Shown here one piece after another: positions 50,902-59,888 of a stretch of DNA of 64,000 nt. The translations under genes and the position numbers were made by a program. The DNA comes from DASQZT01 sp963728965. GTDB lineage: Bacteria; Acidobacteriota; Terriglobia; Bryobacterales; Bryobacteraceae. Location: assembly GCA_963728965.1 (NCBI GenBank), contig CAVSMH010000002.1, positions 623,192 through 687,191 of the forward strand, written 5' to 3'. Below the pieces are notes generated by a model. It did no database searches and was not told the DNA's origin. It saw only the letters and a list, made by a program, of their open reading frames with translations. Numbering within the stretch: the stretch's first letter is position 1; each line of letters starts with the position of its first letter.

Positions 50902-53900
50902 TCAGCGGACCGAAACGGAAAACTCCGTGCTGGCCTGCCCGATCGCCAGACTTACGATCGTGCTCTCCGCGGGCGCCGCGAAATTGATCTGGAAAATGCC
51001 CGCCGCCAGACCTGGCGCCGCCCCCGCGTACGTGACCGCCAGGTCGTTTCCGCCCGTTGCCATCCGCACCGGCGCCGGCAGCGCGGCTGGCGGAAAGCCG
51101 TTCACCTGGCCGTCCTGACTCGGCGGGTCCGTCTGGCCAATCCCGCTCACGTACAGCTGGATCACCGACCCCGCCTGCGCCGGGTTCGACGCGGAGTTGA
51201 TCGTGAAATCCTCGTTGAACACGCCCAGCACCTGCACCGGCACTCCCGATAACACGCCTACAAAACGGACCGGCTGCGCGATCCCAACCTGCACCTGGTT
51301 CGATTTCACGCCTTGGTATTGAACCTGCACCGTGGTCGCCGCTTTCCCCGCAAGCGCGAACGGCGCCACCAGGTCGATCTCTCCCGCGCTCACCGAAAGC
51401 AGCGGCACCGCCGTTCCGTCAAACGTCACTTCCACGCCTTCCACGGTGGTGGCCAGCACTCCTCCGTTGATGATGCCCGCCGTCATCTTCGCCGGTCCCA
51501 GGTTCTTCCCCCGAATGCGCAGCACCTCTCCCGGACCGATCCCCTGCATGTTCGAAGGACTCGCCGGATTGACCGCATTTTCGACTGCGTCCAGCGAGAT
51601 CGCCGGTGGCGCGGCGTCGATCTTCGCGACGTACGCCTGCGCGCTCCCCGTCGTGTTGCTGATCGGTCCCTCACCCGCTACGTAAGCCAGTCCGGCCGAA
51701 TCCAGCGCGATCCCGGCCGCCGTGGGGTCGATATACGTTGAAAAAAGGAGCTCCGTGAAATCCGCGCTGAACTTGCTCACGAACCCCCTGCCGATTCCGA
51801 TCTGAAACGGGTTGGCCGTCTGGGGCGCGCTGCCATACCCACTCAAGGCGCCCCCGATCCAGGGCTCGCCCGCCGCATCGATGGCTATATTCGACGGGCT
51901 CAGGCACATCGGCGCACCCAGGTACGTCAGCCCCATTGTCTTTTGCGCAGCCGGGTCGAGCTTCAGCACGAATGCGCTTCCCACCGCCTGGTATACCCCG
52001 GGTCCGAAGCTGAAGATCACGCACGTCACCCCGCCCTGCGCCTGGAATGCGCCGGGCGATGCCGGCTGCGACAATCCGCCGCTGGTGCCCGTCACATAGA
52101 CATTGCCTTCCCGATCGAACCCCAGCCCGGTCACCGCGTCATACTTCGCTCCGCCCACATACGTCGCATAGGCCAGCGTGCCGCCGGGAGTGAAGCGCGC
52201 CAGGAAACCGTCGTACACGTAGCCCCCCGGAACCGCCTGCCACGCGTCGTTGGTCACCGGAAAATCCGTCGAATCGGTCCAGCCGCCCACCCACGTATTG
52301 CCCGCCGCGTCGATTGCGACCGTCTGCGCCCGTGTCGCGCAGCTCCCGCCCACCAGCGTCGAATAAACCAGGGATCCCCCGTCCGCCGCGACCTTGCTCA
52401 CAAACGCCGTGCCCGAGGTCTCCACGAACGGCGATGCAATGGAGCACCCCGCCACCGGCGCCGGCTGGAACGCTCCGCCGGTCACCGGAAACATCGCGCT
52501 GTTCGTCCCCCCCGCAATCACCGCTTCTCCCGCCCCGTCGATCGCGATCCGGCTGCTCTGCTCCCCGCCCCCTCCCACCAGCGTCGCGTACACCAGTTGC
52601 GACCCATCGGGGCTCAGCTTGGCCGCAAACGCGTTCTGGGCTCGCGTGCCTTTGGATCCCGCCAGCGTCTTTTGAAAGGCGTTCTTGCTGACCGGAAAAT
52701 CCGGCGACGTCGTCGTGCCCGTCACGTACACGCTTCCCGCGCTATCCACCGCCAGTCCCGTCGCCGAGTCGTCCCCGCTGCCGCCCAGGTAGGTCGAATA
52801 CAGGATCCGGCTTCCGTCCGCGTTCCACTTCGTGACGAATGCATCCCTCTGCGCGCTCTCTCCGACAAAAACTCGCGAATCGCCCGGCGACACCAACAGC
52901 GTCACCGGAACCAATTCATACGGGAGCGCGGTCCTGGTCCAGGTTTGTCCGAAGTCCGTGCTGCGGTCGAGGCCGAAGGCGTCCACCGCGTATGCCACTC
53001 CCGCCGTGCGCGGGTCCGCCGCTACACTTCCCGCCGTCAGCGCGAGCACCGTGGTCCACGTGTTTCCGCCATCCGCGCTGCGGCGCAGGCCGTTCTCACC
53101 GGCTGCCAGCAGCACCGCCGGCGTGCCCGGCACGATGGCCAACCCTTGCGCCGCCACCACGTGTTCATTCGCCAGGCTCGTCCACGTATCTCCGCCATCG
53201 GTCGATCTCAGCAGCGGCCCCGTCTGTTGGCCCAGAAACAACGTCTTCGCATCGGTCGGGCTGAACGCCAGCGACTCCGGGCTGCCCCCCGCGGCCGGAA
53301 GATTCACTGTCCTCCACGTGTGGCCCGAATCCATGCTGCGGTACACCAGGTCCGGAGCCCGCGCAATGGCGAACACTGTGCCTGGTTGCGTGGGACTCGC
53401 CCGCAGGCTCGATAGTTGCGCGGGCGACGGCGGAACGGAGCCTTCCACGATGAGGCCGTCCGTCGATACGCTCCAGCTTGCTCCGCCATCGCTGCTCGTG
53501 TAGACTCCCTCGCCGGCACTCGCCGCATACACCGTCGCCGCCGTCCCCGCATCCACCGCCGCCGCAATCGGCACCGCCGTCAACCCGGCGTTCGCCGGGG
53601 TCGTCCAGGTCGTCCCGCCGTCCGCGCTCTTCATCACCCCCGCGCTGGTCGCGGCGTACAGCACCGCGGGCATCCCCGGTGCCGCAGCCATCCAGCGTAC
53701 CGCTCGCGAAGCTCCCAGCGATGGCGCCGCCCAGGTCTGCCCGCCGTCCCCCGACACCAGCAGCGGCGCGGCGCCCGCATGATTCTGCACCCCGTTCTGC
53801 ACCCCAAAATCCGCCGAATCGGTCTCTCCCGCCACGTAAATATTTCCCTGCGCGTCCAGCGCAATGTCGGCCGCGCTGCTGAAACCGCTGCCGCCGAATC

Positions 53901-54543
53901 CGCTCCCGAAGACCACCTTCGGATCGATCACCAGCGCTTGCGTGCGATCGTATGGGCCGATCCGGAATCCCACCCGGTCGCGCGCCTCCATCCGGTACGC
54001 CACCCGAACCCCGGTCCTGCGCCCCGCCACCACCTGGTAGGCGACCGGCGCGGGCTGGCGGATCTCGCAGGCCCCCGCGCGCACAATCAGAGCGCCGAAC
54101 CCATCGATGCGAACCGCATCGGCTCCCGCGAACTCCACCCGGATTCTGCCCGCATCGCGTCCGGCGCCGATCTCGAAATCGTATTCCAGGTGCTCCTGGT
54201 CTCCGCGAAACACCCAATCGATCCCGGGATACACGCCCCGCCGCCGGATCTGGCCATAGAGTTCGTACGACCTCCGCACAGCCCTGCCCAGCAGATAATT
54301 CGCTTTGCCCGGCATGCGGTCCAGCCCTTCCCATTTCGAGGCCGGATCCGCGCCCGCAACCGACAGCCCGAAGACGTGACCGCACAGATTCAGCACTGCC
54401 GCCCGCGGCGTCACCGAAACGGAATACGAGCCCTCGTGAGCAACGTACTCCTGCGGCCGCTCTTCAAATGCCACCGCGCGGGCCGTAGTGGTGGCGCGGC
54501 CCAAACAGCAGAGCACAAAAACGAGACAAGTGAAAACGCCCAA
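50902..54543 (-). CDS. Secreted beta-propeller protein (SBBP/BNR repeats) with Solibacter-type C-terminal domain
   Basis: 1213 residues from TTG 54543, preceded by GGAGGA; a TAGAAT -10 box lies at 54577-54582. A signal peptide precedes an N-terminal beta domain (about 25-210, RRGVYPGIDWVFRGDQEHLE). Then mixed propeller repeats: SBBP-type (DIALDAQGNIYVAGETDSAD, GLAVDSAGSVYVTGTTTSPD) and BNR/sortilin-type (SADGGTTWTTPANAG, STDGGDTWTSLA). The last about 220 residues match the Solibacter C-terminal domain TIGR03437 (GIGPGEVLRIRGKNLGP, VYVSGIGQTDPP-like and TYAGAAPGLAAGIFQINF). It is likely exported and cell-surface or extracellular; role unknown. Confidence 0.88.
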   Translation of the reverse strand: MGVFTCLVFVLCCLGRATTTARAVAFEERPQEYVAHEGSYSVSVTPRAAVLNLCGHVFGLSVAGADPASKWEGLDRMPGKANYLLGRAVRRSYELYGQIRRRGVYPGIDWVFRGDQEHLEYDFEIGAGRDAGRIRVEFAGADAVRIDGFGALIVRAGACEIRQPAPVAYQVVAGRRTGVRVAYRMEARDRVGFRIGPYDRTQALVIDPKVVFGSGFGGSGFSSAADIALDAQGNIYVAGETDSADFGVQNGVQNHAGAAPLLVSGDGGQTWAAPSLGASRAVRWMAAAPGMPAVLYAATSAGVMKSADGGTTWTTPANAGLTAVPIAAAVDAGTAATVYAASAGEGVYTSSDGGASWSVSTDGLIVEGSVPPSPAQLSSLRASPTQPGTVFAIARAPDLVYRSMDSGHTWRTVNLPAAGGSPESLAFSPTDAKTLFLGQQTGPLLRSTDGGDTWTSLANEHVVAAQGLAIVPGTPAVLLAAGENGLRRSADGGNTWTTVLALTAGSVAADPRTAGVAYAVDAFGLDRSTDFGQTWTRTALPYELVPVTLLVSPGDSRVFVGESAQRDAFVTKWNADGSRILYSTYLGGSGDDSATGLAVDSAGSVYVTGTTTSPDFPVSKNAFQKTLAGSKGTRAQNAFAAKLSPDGSQLVYATLVGGGGEQSSRIAIDGAGEAVIAGGTNSAMFPVTGGAFQPAPVAGCSIASPFVETSGTAFVSKVAADGGSLVYSTLVGGSCATRAQTVAIDAAGNTWVGGWTDSTDFPVTNDAWQAVPGGYVYDGFLARFTPGGTLAYATYVGGAKYDAVTGLGFDREGNVYVTGTSGGLSQPASPGAFQAQGGVTCVIFSFGPGVYQAVGSAFVLKLDPAAQKTMGLTYLGAPMCLSPSNIAIDAAGEPWIGGALSGYGSAPQTANPFQIGIGRGFVSKFSADFTELLFSTYIDPTAAGIALDSAGLAYVAGEGPISNTTGSAQAYVAKIDAAPPAISLDAVENAVNPASPSNMQGIGPGEVLRIRGKNLGPAKMTAGIINGGVLATTVEGVEVTFDGTAVPLLSVSAGEIDLVAPFALAGKAATTVQVQYQGVKSNQVQVGIAQPVRFVGVLSGVPVQVLGVFNEDFTINSASNPAQAGSVIQLYVSGIGQTDPPSQDGQVNGFPPAALPAPVRMATGGNDLAVTYAGAAPGLAAGIFQINFAAPAESTIVSLAIGQASTEFSVSVR

Positions 54544-55078
54544 GACGATCCTCCAGGGCTCAACACGGGAGATTCGATTCTATCATCGGCCCTTCGCGCC
54601 ACCCGACTCCTCCGCTGAACGCGTGCACCTGTCCCGGATCCGCCCGCCGGTTCCGGAAACGGCGTCAGGCACACGCCGCGCCGGATGGCACCAGGTAGCT
54701 TCCGCCCACGGCCGAAATGCGGGCTTGCTAAGGCCCATGAGGTTTCCCTGACGACGTTTGAACGGATCAAATCGGTGAATCGGGCGTCTTCCCGTCAACT
54801 TGACTCAGACCGTGGCCAACTTCCGGATGCGCGTCATTGGCCCGGAAAGGCAACAATGGGAGAAACTACTCTACTCAGCGCGATTTTTGCGGAGCCAGGG
54901 CCGAGGAGCGAGTCCAATCCAGCGGGCTTTGCCGGAGAGCAAACACGCTTCACGGGGTTCGGGATTTACTCGTCCTTGCGTTGCTTCGCGACAACCAACG
55001 TCGAGGCGGCTGCGGGGGCGGGGGCTATTCGTTCGACGTCGGCCAAACTTGCCCCCGCTTGATGTCTTCCGTTTTTCG
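54544..55078. other. Intergenic stretch, no gene seen beyond a promoter
   Basis: About 535 bp. It holds the putative promoter of the propeller gene (TAGAAT, minus strand, 54577-54582). Short open frames on the plus strand (near 54685 and 54800) have no family features. Nothing else is called. Confidence 0.45.
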
Positions 55079-55543
55079 TTATCGTTTCTTCCCCCCGACA
55101 AAAGGTTTCGCGGCTGCCTGCTTTATCCATGAGGCTACCTGGTGCTCGTCGAGATCGTCCACGGACGCCAGTTCTACGCCTCTTGTGGACTTGCCCATCC
55201 CAATCGGCGTCACAGGCGGTTCAGGCTTGATCTCCGTGCCGCGTATGAACATCAGTTTCACGTGACCGACGAAAGCGCCGGACGAGAAGCACCAGCCTCC
55301 GCCCACACCGTAGTACGCCATCCCCCACTTCACTGCACGGTGGAGACTTGGCAAGGTATTGGCAGCCAGAGCATCGATACGCTCGGCGATACTGCGCTGC
55401 GGCTGCGGCAAGCTTGCGATATAGGCGAACACGGGCTTGTCGCCTTCTGCGGCCTTCGCGGCGCTTGCCTTGCCGGTCATGGCCACCAGCAGCTTCGTGC
55501 CAGTTTGGCCTTGAGCATCAGTCTTCAGGGGAGGCTTTCTCAT
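55079..55543 (-). CDS. DUF1801 family protein
   Basis: 154 residues, the ATG overlapping the preceding stop as ATGA. DUF1801 signature: VFAYIASLPQPQRSIAERID near 38-57, LHRAVKWGMAYYGVGGGWCF (a W-G-x-x-x-Y-like core), and VKLMFIRGTEI. Family members are small soluble proteins of unknown biochemistry, often linked with ArsR and SRPBCC genes as here. It ends the three-gene operon ArsR-SRPBCC-DUF1801. Confidence 0.85.
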   Translation of the reverse strand: MRKPPLKTDAQGQTGTKLLVAMTGKASAAKAAEGDKPVFAYIASLPQPQRSIAERIDALAANTLPSLHRAVKWGMAYYGVGGGWCFSSGAFVGHVKLMFIRGTEIKPEPPVTPIGMGKSTRGVELASVDDLDEHQVASWIKQAAAKPFVGGKKR

Positions 55544-56025
55544 GATCTCACCAAGGTGACGAGCAGTGTGTCCAACTCCTCGAACTGCTCGCCTGCCCCG
55601 CTTGTGCCCGTGCTGCCGGAGGCGATGGCCTCGTCGAGGGCTTGCTTTGAGGGATAGAGTTCGTGCAAGACCAGTAGCGTCTTGTCGCCCATTTCCTCGA
55701 AGGTCACCGTGGTAACGGCGCCATCGGCGCTTTCCTCATTCGTCCAGACGATGCGCGAATGGGGCGTCACTTCGATATACCTACCGAAGAATGCCATAGG
55801 CTGTTCAGAGGCAGGGTGGCTGAACACGAAACGGTACGTGCCCCCCGTACGAACATCGGCCTCGCACGAAATGAAAGATATTCCAAACGACTTCGGCGCC
55901 CACCACTGCTTGAGCAACTCAGGCTTAGTCCAGGCCTCGAATACGATGTGCGCGGGGCCGTTGAAGGTTCGCGTGACGACTAGCTCACGCTCAGATTTTC
56001 GTTCTACCGTCGTGGGGTTCTTCAT
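55540..56025 (-). CDS. SRPBCC (AHSA1-like) protein
   Basis: 161 residues: LVVTRTFNGPAHIVFEAWTK, PELLKQWWAPKSFG, GGTYRFVFSHP, FFGRYIEVTPHSRIVWTNEE, and VTTVTFEEMGDKTLLVLHEL, the AHSA1/START-like ligand-binding fold. It sits between an ArsR regulator and a DUF1801 gene; the trio is a frequent association in bacteria, of unknown ligand. Gap to ArsR is 6 bp. Confidence 0.9.
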   Translation of the reverse strand: MKNPTTVERKSERELVVTRTFNGPAHIVFEAWTKPELLKQWWAPKSFGISFISCEADVRTGGTYRFVFSHPASEQPMAFFGRYIEVTPHSRIVWTNEESADGAVTTVTFEEMGDKTLLVLHELYPSKQALDEAIASGSTGTSGAGEQFEELDTLLVTLVRS

Positions 56026-56031
56026 AGGGGT

Positions 56032-56394
56032 TCACTTTCTCATTTTTCGTCCATCGATTTTTTCGAGTTTCAATTCCGCAACGATCTTGTCCAACTCGTC
56101 GAAGCGTGCGTCCCAGAGCCGGCGGTACCTCTCAATCCATGCCGCCTCTTCCTCCAGGCGGCGTAAGCCGAGCTTGCAGGTACGCACGCGCCCGACCTTT
56201 TCCGTGGTGACAAGCCCCGCCTGCTCCAAGACGTCGACGTGCTTCTTCATGCCCGTCAGAGTCATATGGAACTTTTGGGCAAGGTCCGTTATCGAAGCGT
56301 CCGCGCGCCCGAGCCGCTCCAGAATGCCGCGTCGGGTGGAGTCCGAGAGCGCGGCGAACGAGGCATCCAGGTGGGGCTGTTGACACTGAACCAT
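56032..56394 (-). CDS. ArsR-family transcriptional regulator
   Basis: 120 residues from ATG 56394. Winged helix: FAALSDSTRRGILERLGRAD, ASITDLAQKFHMTLTGMKKH, VDVLEQAGLVTTEKVGRVRT. No clear metal-binding cysteine pair of the ArsR type, so it likely senses another ligand, as usual in ArsR-SRPBCC pairs. The start codon lies inside a perfect inverted repeat (56386-56403), which suggests autoregulation. Confidence 0.9.
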   Translation of the reverse strand: MVQCQQPHLDASFAALSDSTRRGILERLGRADASITDLAQKFHMTLTGMKKHVDVLEQAGLVTTEKVGRVRTCKLGLRRLEEEAAWIERYRRLWDARFDELDKIVAELKLEKIDGRKMRK

Positions 56395-56407
56395 TCGGTT
56401 CAGTATA
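56386..56407 (-). promoter_or_regulatory. Operator and -10 box of the ArsR operon
   Basis: CTGAACC-ATTC-GGTTCAG is a perfect 7-bp inverted repeat (56386-56403) that includes the ArsR start codon. TATACT on the minus strand (56402-56407) overlaps its edge and would give a very short leader. ArsR binding here would block transcription and translation together. Confidence 0.6.
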
Positions 56408-56430
56408 TAACGCGGATCGGTGGCCTGCAA

Positions 56431-56820
56431 GCGGCGAAGTGGAGGGGCTATATGCGCATTCTCTGCCCAGTCGAGAGACGGGACAGATAGGGAACAAAAT
56501 ACGCGTCGTGTTTACCGCGCCGCGCGCTCTGTCCGCACCGTCGGTTTATACCGGAAGTAGTCCACTTGGCCGTGTAGCCGACCGTTCCCGGTGCCGGCCA
56601 GCGGGGCCGCGCCGATCCACTTGGCGGGGGGCGTTTCACGTCAACTGCCCCCGTTGGTTTCGCCGGGGCGGGTCGGGCCGGTTCAGCGGGTTCTCGCTGG
56701 ACACATTCCGATACTGCCCTTCTCCGGCACCAACTCCGGTTCGCCGAACGATCCAATTTCGGACCAGCATCGCGCCGCTGGACTGCGGTGATCGGCCTGC
56801 TGGACCCCAACGGTCCATTC
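56431..56820. other. Intergenic stretch
   Basis: About 390 bp. No convincing gene. On the minus strand, codons at about 56510-56625 read like a short natural protein end (WIGAAPLAGTGNGRLHG, then VDYFRYKP), perhaps a remnant of an older gene. Other open frames are short and featureless. Confidence 0.35.
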
Positions 56821-57657
56821 CTACGAATTATCGTATGCGAGGGAAGAGGACAGCTCGCGGTAGGCATCGGTCTGCCGCTGAAGCGTTGAAGCCACCTGTT
56901 CTGCCGTGCCGACCGCATCTGCGCCTGCAATGAAACGGCGCGGCGGCTTTTCCTGACTGGAAATTGTAATCAATGCCTGTGCGAGCTTGGCGGGGTCGCC
57001 GGATTGCTGACCGTTGTAGCCTTTCCAGAATTCCATTTGCTTCGATCTGCGCTCGTTGTAGTCCTCGATCGTCCGCTCTGCGAAATTTGTTGACTCCTCA
57101 GTCAGAAGCTCAGTGCGAAAGAAGCCCGGATTGACAGTGATGGTATCGATACCAAACGGTTCGATCTCGGCCTGCAGCGACTGCATCCATCCCTCAAGGC
57201 CGAACTTCGACGCAGCGTACGCGGTACCGAATTCAAACCCGATCAGGCCCGCAGTTGAGGAGATCGTGATTATCAGACCAGAACGCTGCTTTCGCATAAC
57301 CGGCAGGACGGCGCGGGTGACATTCATCGGGCCGATAAGACTGGTCGACAGCTGACGTTCCATCTGCTCCGGCAACAGCTCTTCGAAAAAGCCTGCATAA
57401 AAGTTTGCTGCATTGTTGACCAGCACATCGATCCGGCCAAACTTGTCCACAGATGCCTTGACGGCGGATTCCGCGTCAATGGGTTTAGTAATATCCAGCT
57501 TCACGACAAACAGGTCAGCGGATTTTCCAACGGCTTGGGCCACCTTGTTGGTATTGCGGCCGGTAGCGACTACTTTATGCCCTGCGGCCAGAGCCGCCTT
57601 AGCAATATCGACACCCATCCCGCGCCCGGCACCGGTGATCAGCCAAATTTTACTCAT
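56821..57657 (-). CDS. Short-chain dehydrogenase/reductase
   Basis: 278 residues. Cofactor motif TGAGRGMG at 8-15, NNAA at 86-89, catalytic Ser in ISSTAG, and YAASK with Tyr and Lys, then VNPGFFRTEL. The C-terminus (GDPAKLAQALITISSQEKPP, RFIAGADAV) matches the classical SDR subgroup common next to regulators. Substrate unknown. A single-gene unit. Confidence 0.93.
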   Translation of the reverse strand: MSKIWLITGAGRGMGVDIAKAALAAGHKVVATGRNTNKVAQAVGKSADLFVVKLDITKPIDAESAVKASVDKFGRIDVLVNNAANFYAGFFEELLPEQMERQLSTSLIGPMNVTRAVLPVMRKQRSGLIITISSTAGLIGFEFGTAYAASKFGLEGWMQSLQAEIEPFGIDTITVNPGFFRTELLTEESTNFAERTIEDYNERRSKQMEFWKGYNGQQSGDPAKLAQALITISSQEKPPRRFIAGADAVGTAEQVASTLQRQTDAYRELSSSLAYDNS

Positions 57658-57825
57658 GCCTATGTCTCCTGAACGATGATCCCTCGAACGGCTCCGTCGG
57701 TGTATGCATACCCGCTACTATATGCCGCGCCGAGGTGTGCGCCGTTGGGATTAGGGTCCGCCGACCGTAAAAGTGGTACTGGCAAGCGCAAGGGCTTGGA
57801 AGCAATCCACATGAGCGAATTGTCG

Positions 57826-58022
57826 CCGACCCGTGCATATGGCTTAAGTCGGTGGGGGCTGGGGTAACCGTCCCCGGGAAACGGCGTTCCCGTCAGCGAT
57901 CCAGGCGAAGGCCGGGGGGCCGCCCACATTCCGGAAGCCGGACTTCCCAAGCCAGATCGGTCTACGCTACGCCCTTACAGTGAATCAATCCGGCGTCGGC
58001 CACTTCTCATCGTCGGGCGTGA
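57826..58022 (+). repeat. 197-bp direct repeat, copy 1
   Basis: Identical to 62774-62970 over all 197 bp, 4948 bp apart in the same orientation. Similarity continues weakly leftward to about 57805 (ATCCACATGAGCG shared). It carries CCGGGGAAACGG- and GGGGGGCC-type GC-rich words. The second copy leads into a tyrosine recombinase/IS91-like module, so this copy is probably the left end of a lost or partial element of the same kind. A conceptual minus-strand frame through it is likely not a gene. Confidence 0.85.
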
Positions 58023-58093
58023 TAACGACAAGTGAGGATTGACGGCACAATCCGGGCCAAAGTACAGCGTCGGGGCGGTGCTAAGATTAAGCC

Positions 58094-58309
58094 ATGCGCA
58101 ACGAGTTCACGGCAATCGTCGAACAGGATGGCCCTTGGTATATCGCGTATTGCGCAGAGGTGCCCGGAGCTAACGGTCAAGGCAAGTCGCGTGAAGAATG
58201 CTTAGCGAACCTTCGCGAGGCGATTGCACTCATTCTCGAACATAGGCGCGAAGAATCGTTGCGCTCCGTCCCGCCAGACGCACATCAAGAACTCGTGATC
58301 GTCGGGTGA
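58094..58309 (+). CDS. hicB: HicB-like antitoxin
   Basis: 71 residues: FTAIVEQDGPWYIAYCAEVP, GANGQGKSREECLANLREAI, ALILEHRREE. This is the compact HicB ribonuclease-H-like domain lacking a DNA-binding extension. It overlaps hicA by 4 bp (GTGA), giving the antitoxin-first order. It should neutralise HicA. Confidence 0.88.
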   Translation: MRNEFTAIVEQDGPWYIAYCAEVPGANGQGKSREECLANLREAIALILEHRREESLRSVPPDAHQELVIVG

Positions 58310-58581
58310 AACGCGAGGGGCTGCTCCGGCACTTGCGCCGTTATGGTTGCGTACTGCGAAGAGAGGGCAAAGAGCACGCGCTGTGGGAGAACCCCCAGAC
58401 GGGCCATGCCGAGGCCGTTCCTCGCCACTCGGAAATCGCCAACCTCCTGGCGAGAAGGATTTGCCGCAAACGTTCTCCGGGTGGAACCGACAAATGCTGG
58501 GTGACGAGTAAGGATGTTTTGCGCACATCTCTTCGTTCCGGACGACAACAGCGTCGAACCTGCGAAGAACGTCAAGGTTGA
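58306..58581 (+). CDS. hicA: HicA-like toxin (mRNA interferase)
   Basis: 91 residues starting with GTG. The HicA dsRBD-like core is clear: KREGLLRHLRRYGCVLRREG, KEHALWENPQTGHAEAVPRH (catalytic His in VPRH), SEIANLLARRICRK. The family normally ends soon after; here about 35 further residues (SPGGTDKCWVTSKDV and on) are atypical, so a frame slip or loss of the original stop near 58470 is possible. It would cleave mRNAs unless bound by HicB. Confidence 0.82.
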   Translation: MKREGLLRHLRRYGCVLRREGKEHALWENPQTGHAEAVPRHSEIANLLARRICRKRSPGGTDKCWVTSKDVLRTSLRSGRQQRRTCEERQG

Positions 58582-58603
58582 GTCGTACCGTTGTATCGGT
58601 CAA

Positions 58604-58627
58604 GGGGGGCGCGCCGTGACGCCCCCC
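58604..58627. terminator. Stem-loop between convergent genes
   Basis: GGGGGGCG at 58604-58611 pairs perfectly with CGCCCCCC at 58620-58627 across an 8-nt loop; TCA and TGA on the outside can extend the stem. It lies between hicA and the convergent secreted-protein gene. There is no T tract, so it may be a bidirectional stem-loop terminator or a transcript-protecting hairpin. Confidence 0.55.
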
Positions 58628-58650
58628 TGAGGCTCTCGACCATCTCACTG

Positions 58651-59124
58651 CTAGTGCGCGTGCGCCTGGCCGTCACCCGGGAAAATCTTTTTCGCCGAAT
58701 GGAACAGGAATACCAGGTTTGCCGGATCCGTGCGGATCGAGTAGAACTCGTTCCCGCTGTCGACGAGCAGGATCTCGACGGTCCGCGTGCCTCCATTTGT
58801 ATAGAGCGTGCCGGTGCAGTCGGGATTGATCGTGTACGACCCAAAATCCGCGGCGTGGATGATTGTCCCGTTGTCGTTCATGGTGATCTTATTGGTGAAA
58901 TTGCCGTTCCCGTCGAACTCGAAGCGAAGCAGGACGGAGCGCGGCGTCCCGGCGGGAAGGACCAGCATCCCAACGGTAGATCCGTACGCACCCGTCAAGT
59001 TCGCGTTGGAGCACGTGCGGCTTTGCGCCTGGGCGGCTGCGCCTAACAGAAGCAGGCCGGCGAAGACGAGTATCGATACAGGCATCCGTCTGCTGAGGAT
59101 GCGGTTGGTCTGGTTGCTCTTCAT
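58651..59124 (-). CDS. Secreted protein of unknown function
   Basis: 157 residues from ATG 59124, which has a perfect AAAGGAGG site 5 bp upstream. A signal peptide (SILVFAGLLLLGAAAQAQS) is followed by a small beta-rich domain: CSNANLTGAYGSTVGMLVLP, LLRFEFDGNGNFTNKITMND, GSYTINPDCTGTLYTNGG. Two cysteines probably pair. This pattern recurs among secreted proteins of Acidobacteria; no function known. Divergent from the ECF sigma gene. Confidence 0.8.
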   Translation of the reverse strand: MKSNQTNRILSRRMPVSILVFAGLLLLGAAAQAQSRTCSNANLTGAYGSTVGMLVLPAGTPRSVLLRFEFDGNGNFTNKITMNDNGTIIHAADFGSYTINPDCTGTLYTNGGTRTVEILLVDSGNEFYSIRTDPANLVFLFHSAKKIFPGDGQAHAH

Positions 59125-59256
59125 GGAATCCTCCTTTGGCAGGAACGTTGCGTTCTCTGCCCTCATCGAATAACGCCCGAAAACGGCGCTAAAACCGACG
59201 CGTTGCCGAGACTTTTTACCGCCCCTTGCTTCTAGGCCCGGTTTCGTAGCGGGTGC

Positions 59257-59262
59257 TATAAT
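59257..59262 (+). promoter_or_regulatory. Extended -10 box (TGCTATAAT) of ECF sigma gene
   Basis: GGTGCTATAATCGG matches an extended -10 (TGnTATAAT). The transcript would begin about 45-50 nt before the ATG at 59316. No -35 is apparent, as expected with an extended -10. Confidence 0.6.
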
Positions 59263-59315
59263 CGGAGCCGGCTTTTTCGGGGATGCCGGATTTGCCGGCG
59301 CGGGTGCGTGTCTAG

Positions 59316-59882
59316 ATGAGCGATGTCTCCCCCAATGGGGTTACCGACCTCCTGGCCGCCTGGAGTGGTGGGGACAGATCGGCGCTGGAGAGGCTGCTGC
59401 CGCTTGCCGAGCGCGAACTGCGCCAGATCGCGCGCCGCTACATGCGTCGGGAAAGGCCGGGACACACGCTCCAAACCACCGCTTTGGTCAACGAAGCTTA
59501 TCTGCGGCTTGTTGATCAAACACGCACCGAATGGCGGAGCCGCGCGCAATTCTTCGCAGTGTCGGCGCAGATCATTCGGCGCATTCTGGTCAATTACGCC
59601 CGTGACCGGGCAGCAGGCAAGCGCGGCGGCGGACGAAAGTTATCTCTCGACGAGATTGCGTCGGTGCCTGAGCCGCGCGACGCCGAACTGCTCACTCTCC
59701 ATGACGCTTTGGACACGCTCTCAAAGCTCGACCCCCGCAAGGGACAGATCGTCGAACTGCGCTATTTCGGCGGGCTGAACGTCGAGGAGATCGCCGAGGT
59801 ACTGCACATTCACCCCGACACCGTCACGCGCGAGTGGGGGCGGGCGAAGGCGTTTTTACGCCGCGAACTGCAAAGAGGGTGA
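59316..59882 (+). CDS. ECF sigma factor (Sigma70_ECF, PF07638 type)
   Basis: 188 residues: DRSALERLLPLAERELRQIA, LQTTALVNEAYLRLVDQ, FFAVSAQIIRRILVNYARDR (region 2), and LDPRKGQIVELRYFGGLNVE, EIAEVLHIHPDTVTREWGRA (region 4). The gene lies 6 bp upstream of a Ser/Thr kinase, and such sigma-kinase pairs are conserved in Acidobacteria. Probably the kinase controls the sigma factor or vice versa. Confidence 0.94.
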   Translation: MSDVSPNGVTDLLAAWSGGDRSALERLLPLAERELRQIARRYMRRERPGHTLQTTALVNEAYLRLVDQTRTEWRSRAQFFAVSAQIIRRILVNYARDRAAGKRGGGRKLSLDEIASVPEPRDAELLTLHDALDTLSKLDPRKGQIVELRYFGGLNVEEIAEVLHIHPDTVTREWGRAKAFLRRELQRG

Positions 59883-59888
59883 AATACG

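Noticed and set aside
56439..56933. Overlapping open frames on both strands between ArsR and SDR
   Set aside because: Mutually antisense, Arg/Pro-rich, no motif; one overlaps the SDR end.
57660..57950. Minus-strand frame starting MGSPASGMWAAPRPSPG within the 197-bp repeat (also at 62557-62898)
   Set aside because: The same conceptual start arises in both repeat copies because the DNA is identical; tails are unrelated, so it is a by-product of the repeat, not a gene.
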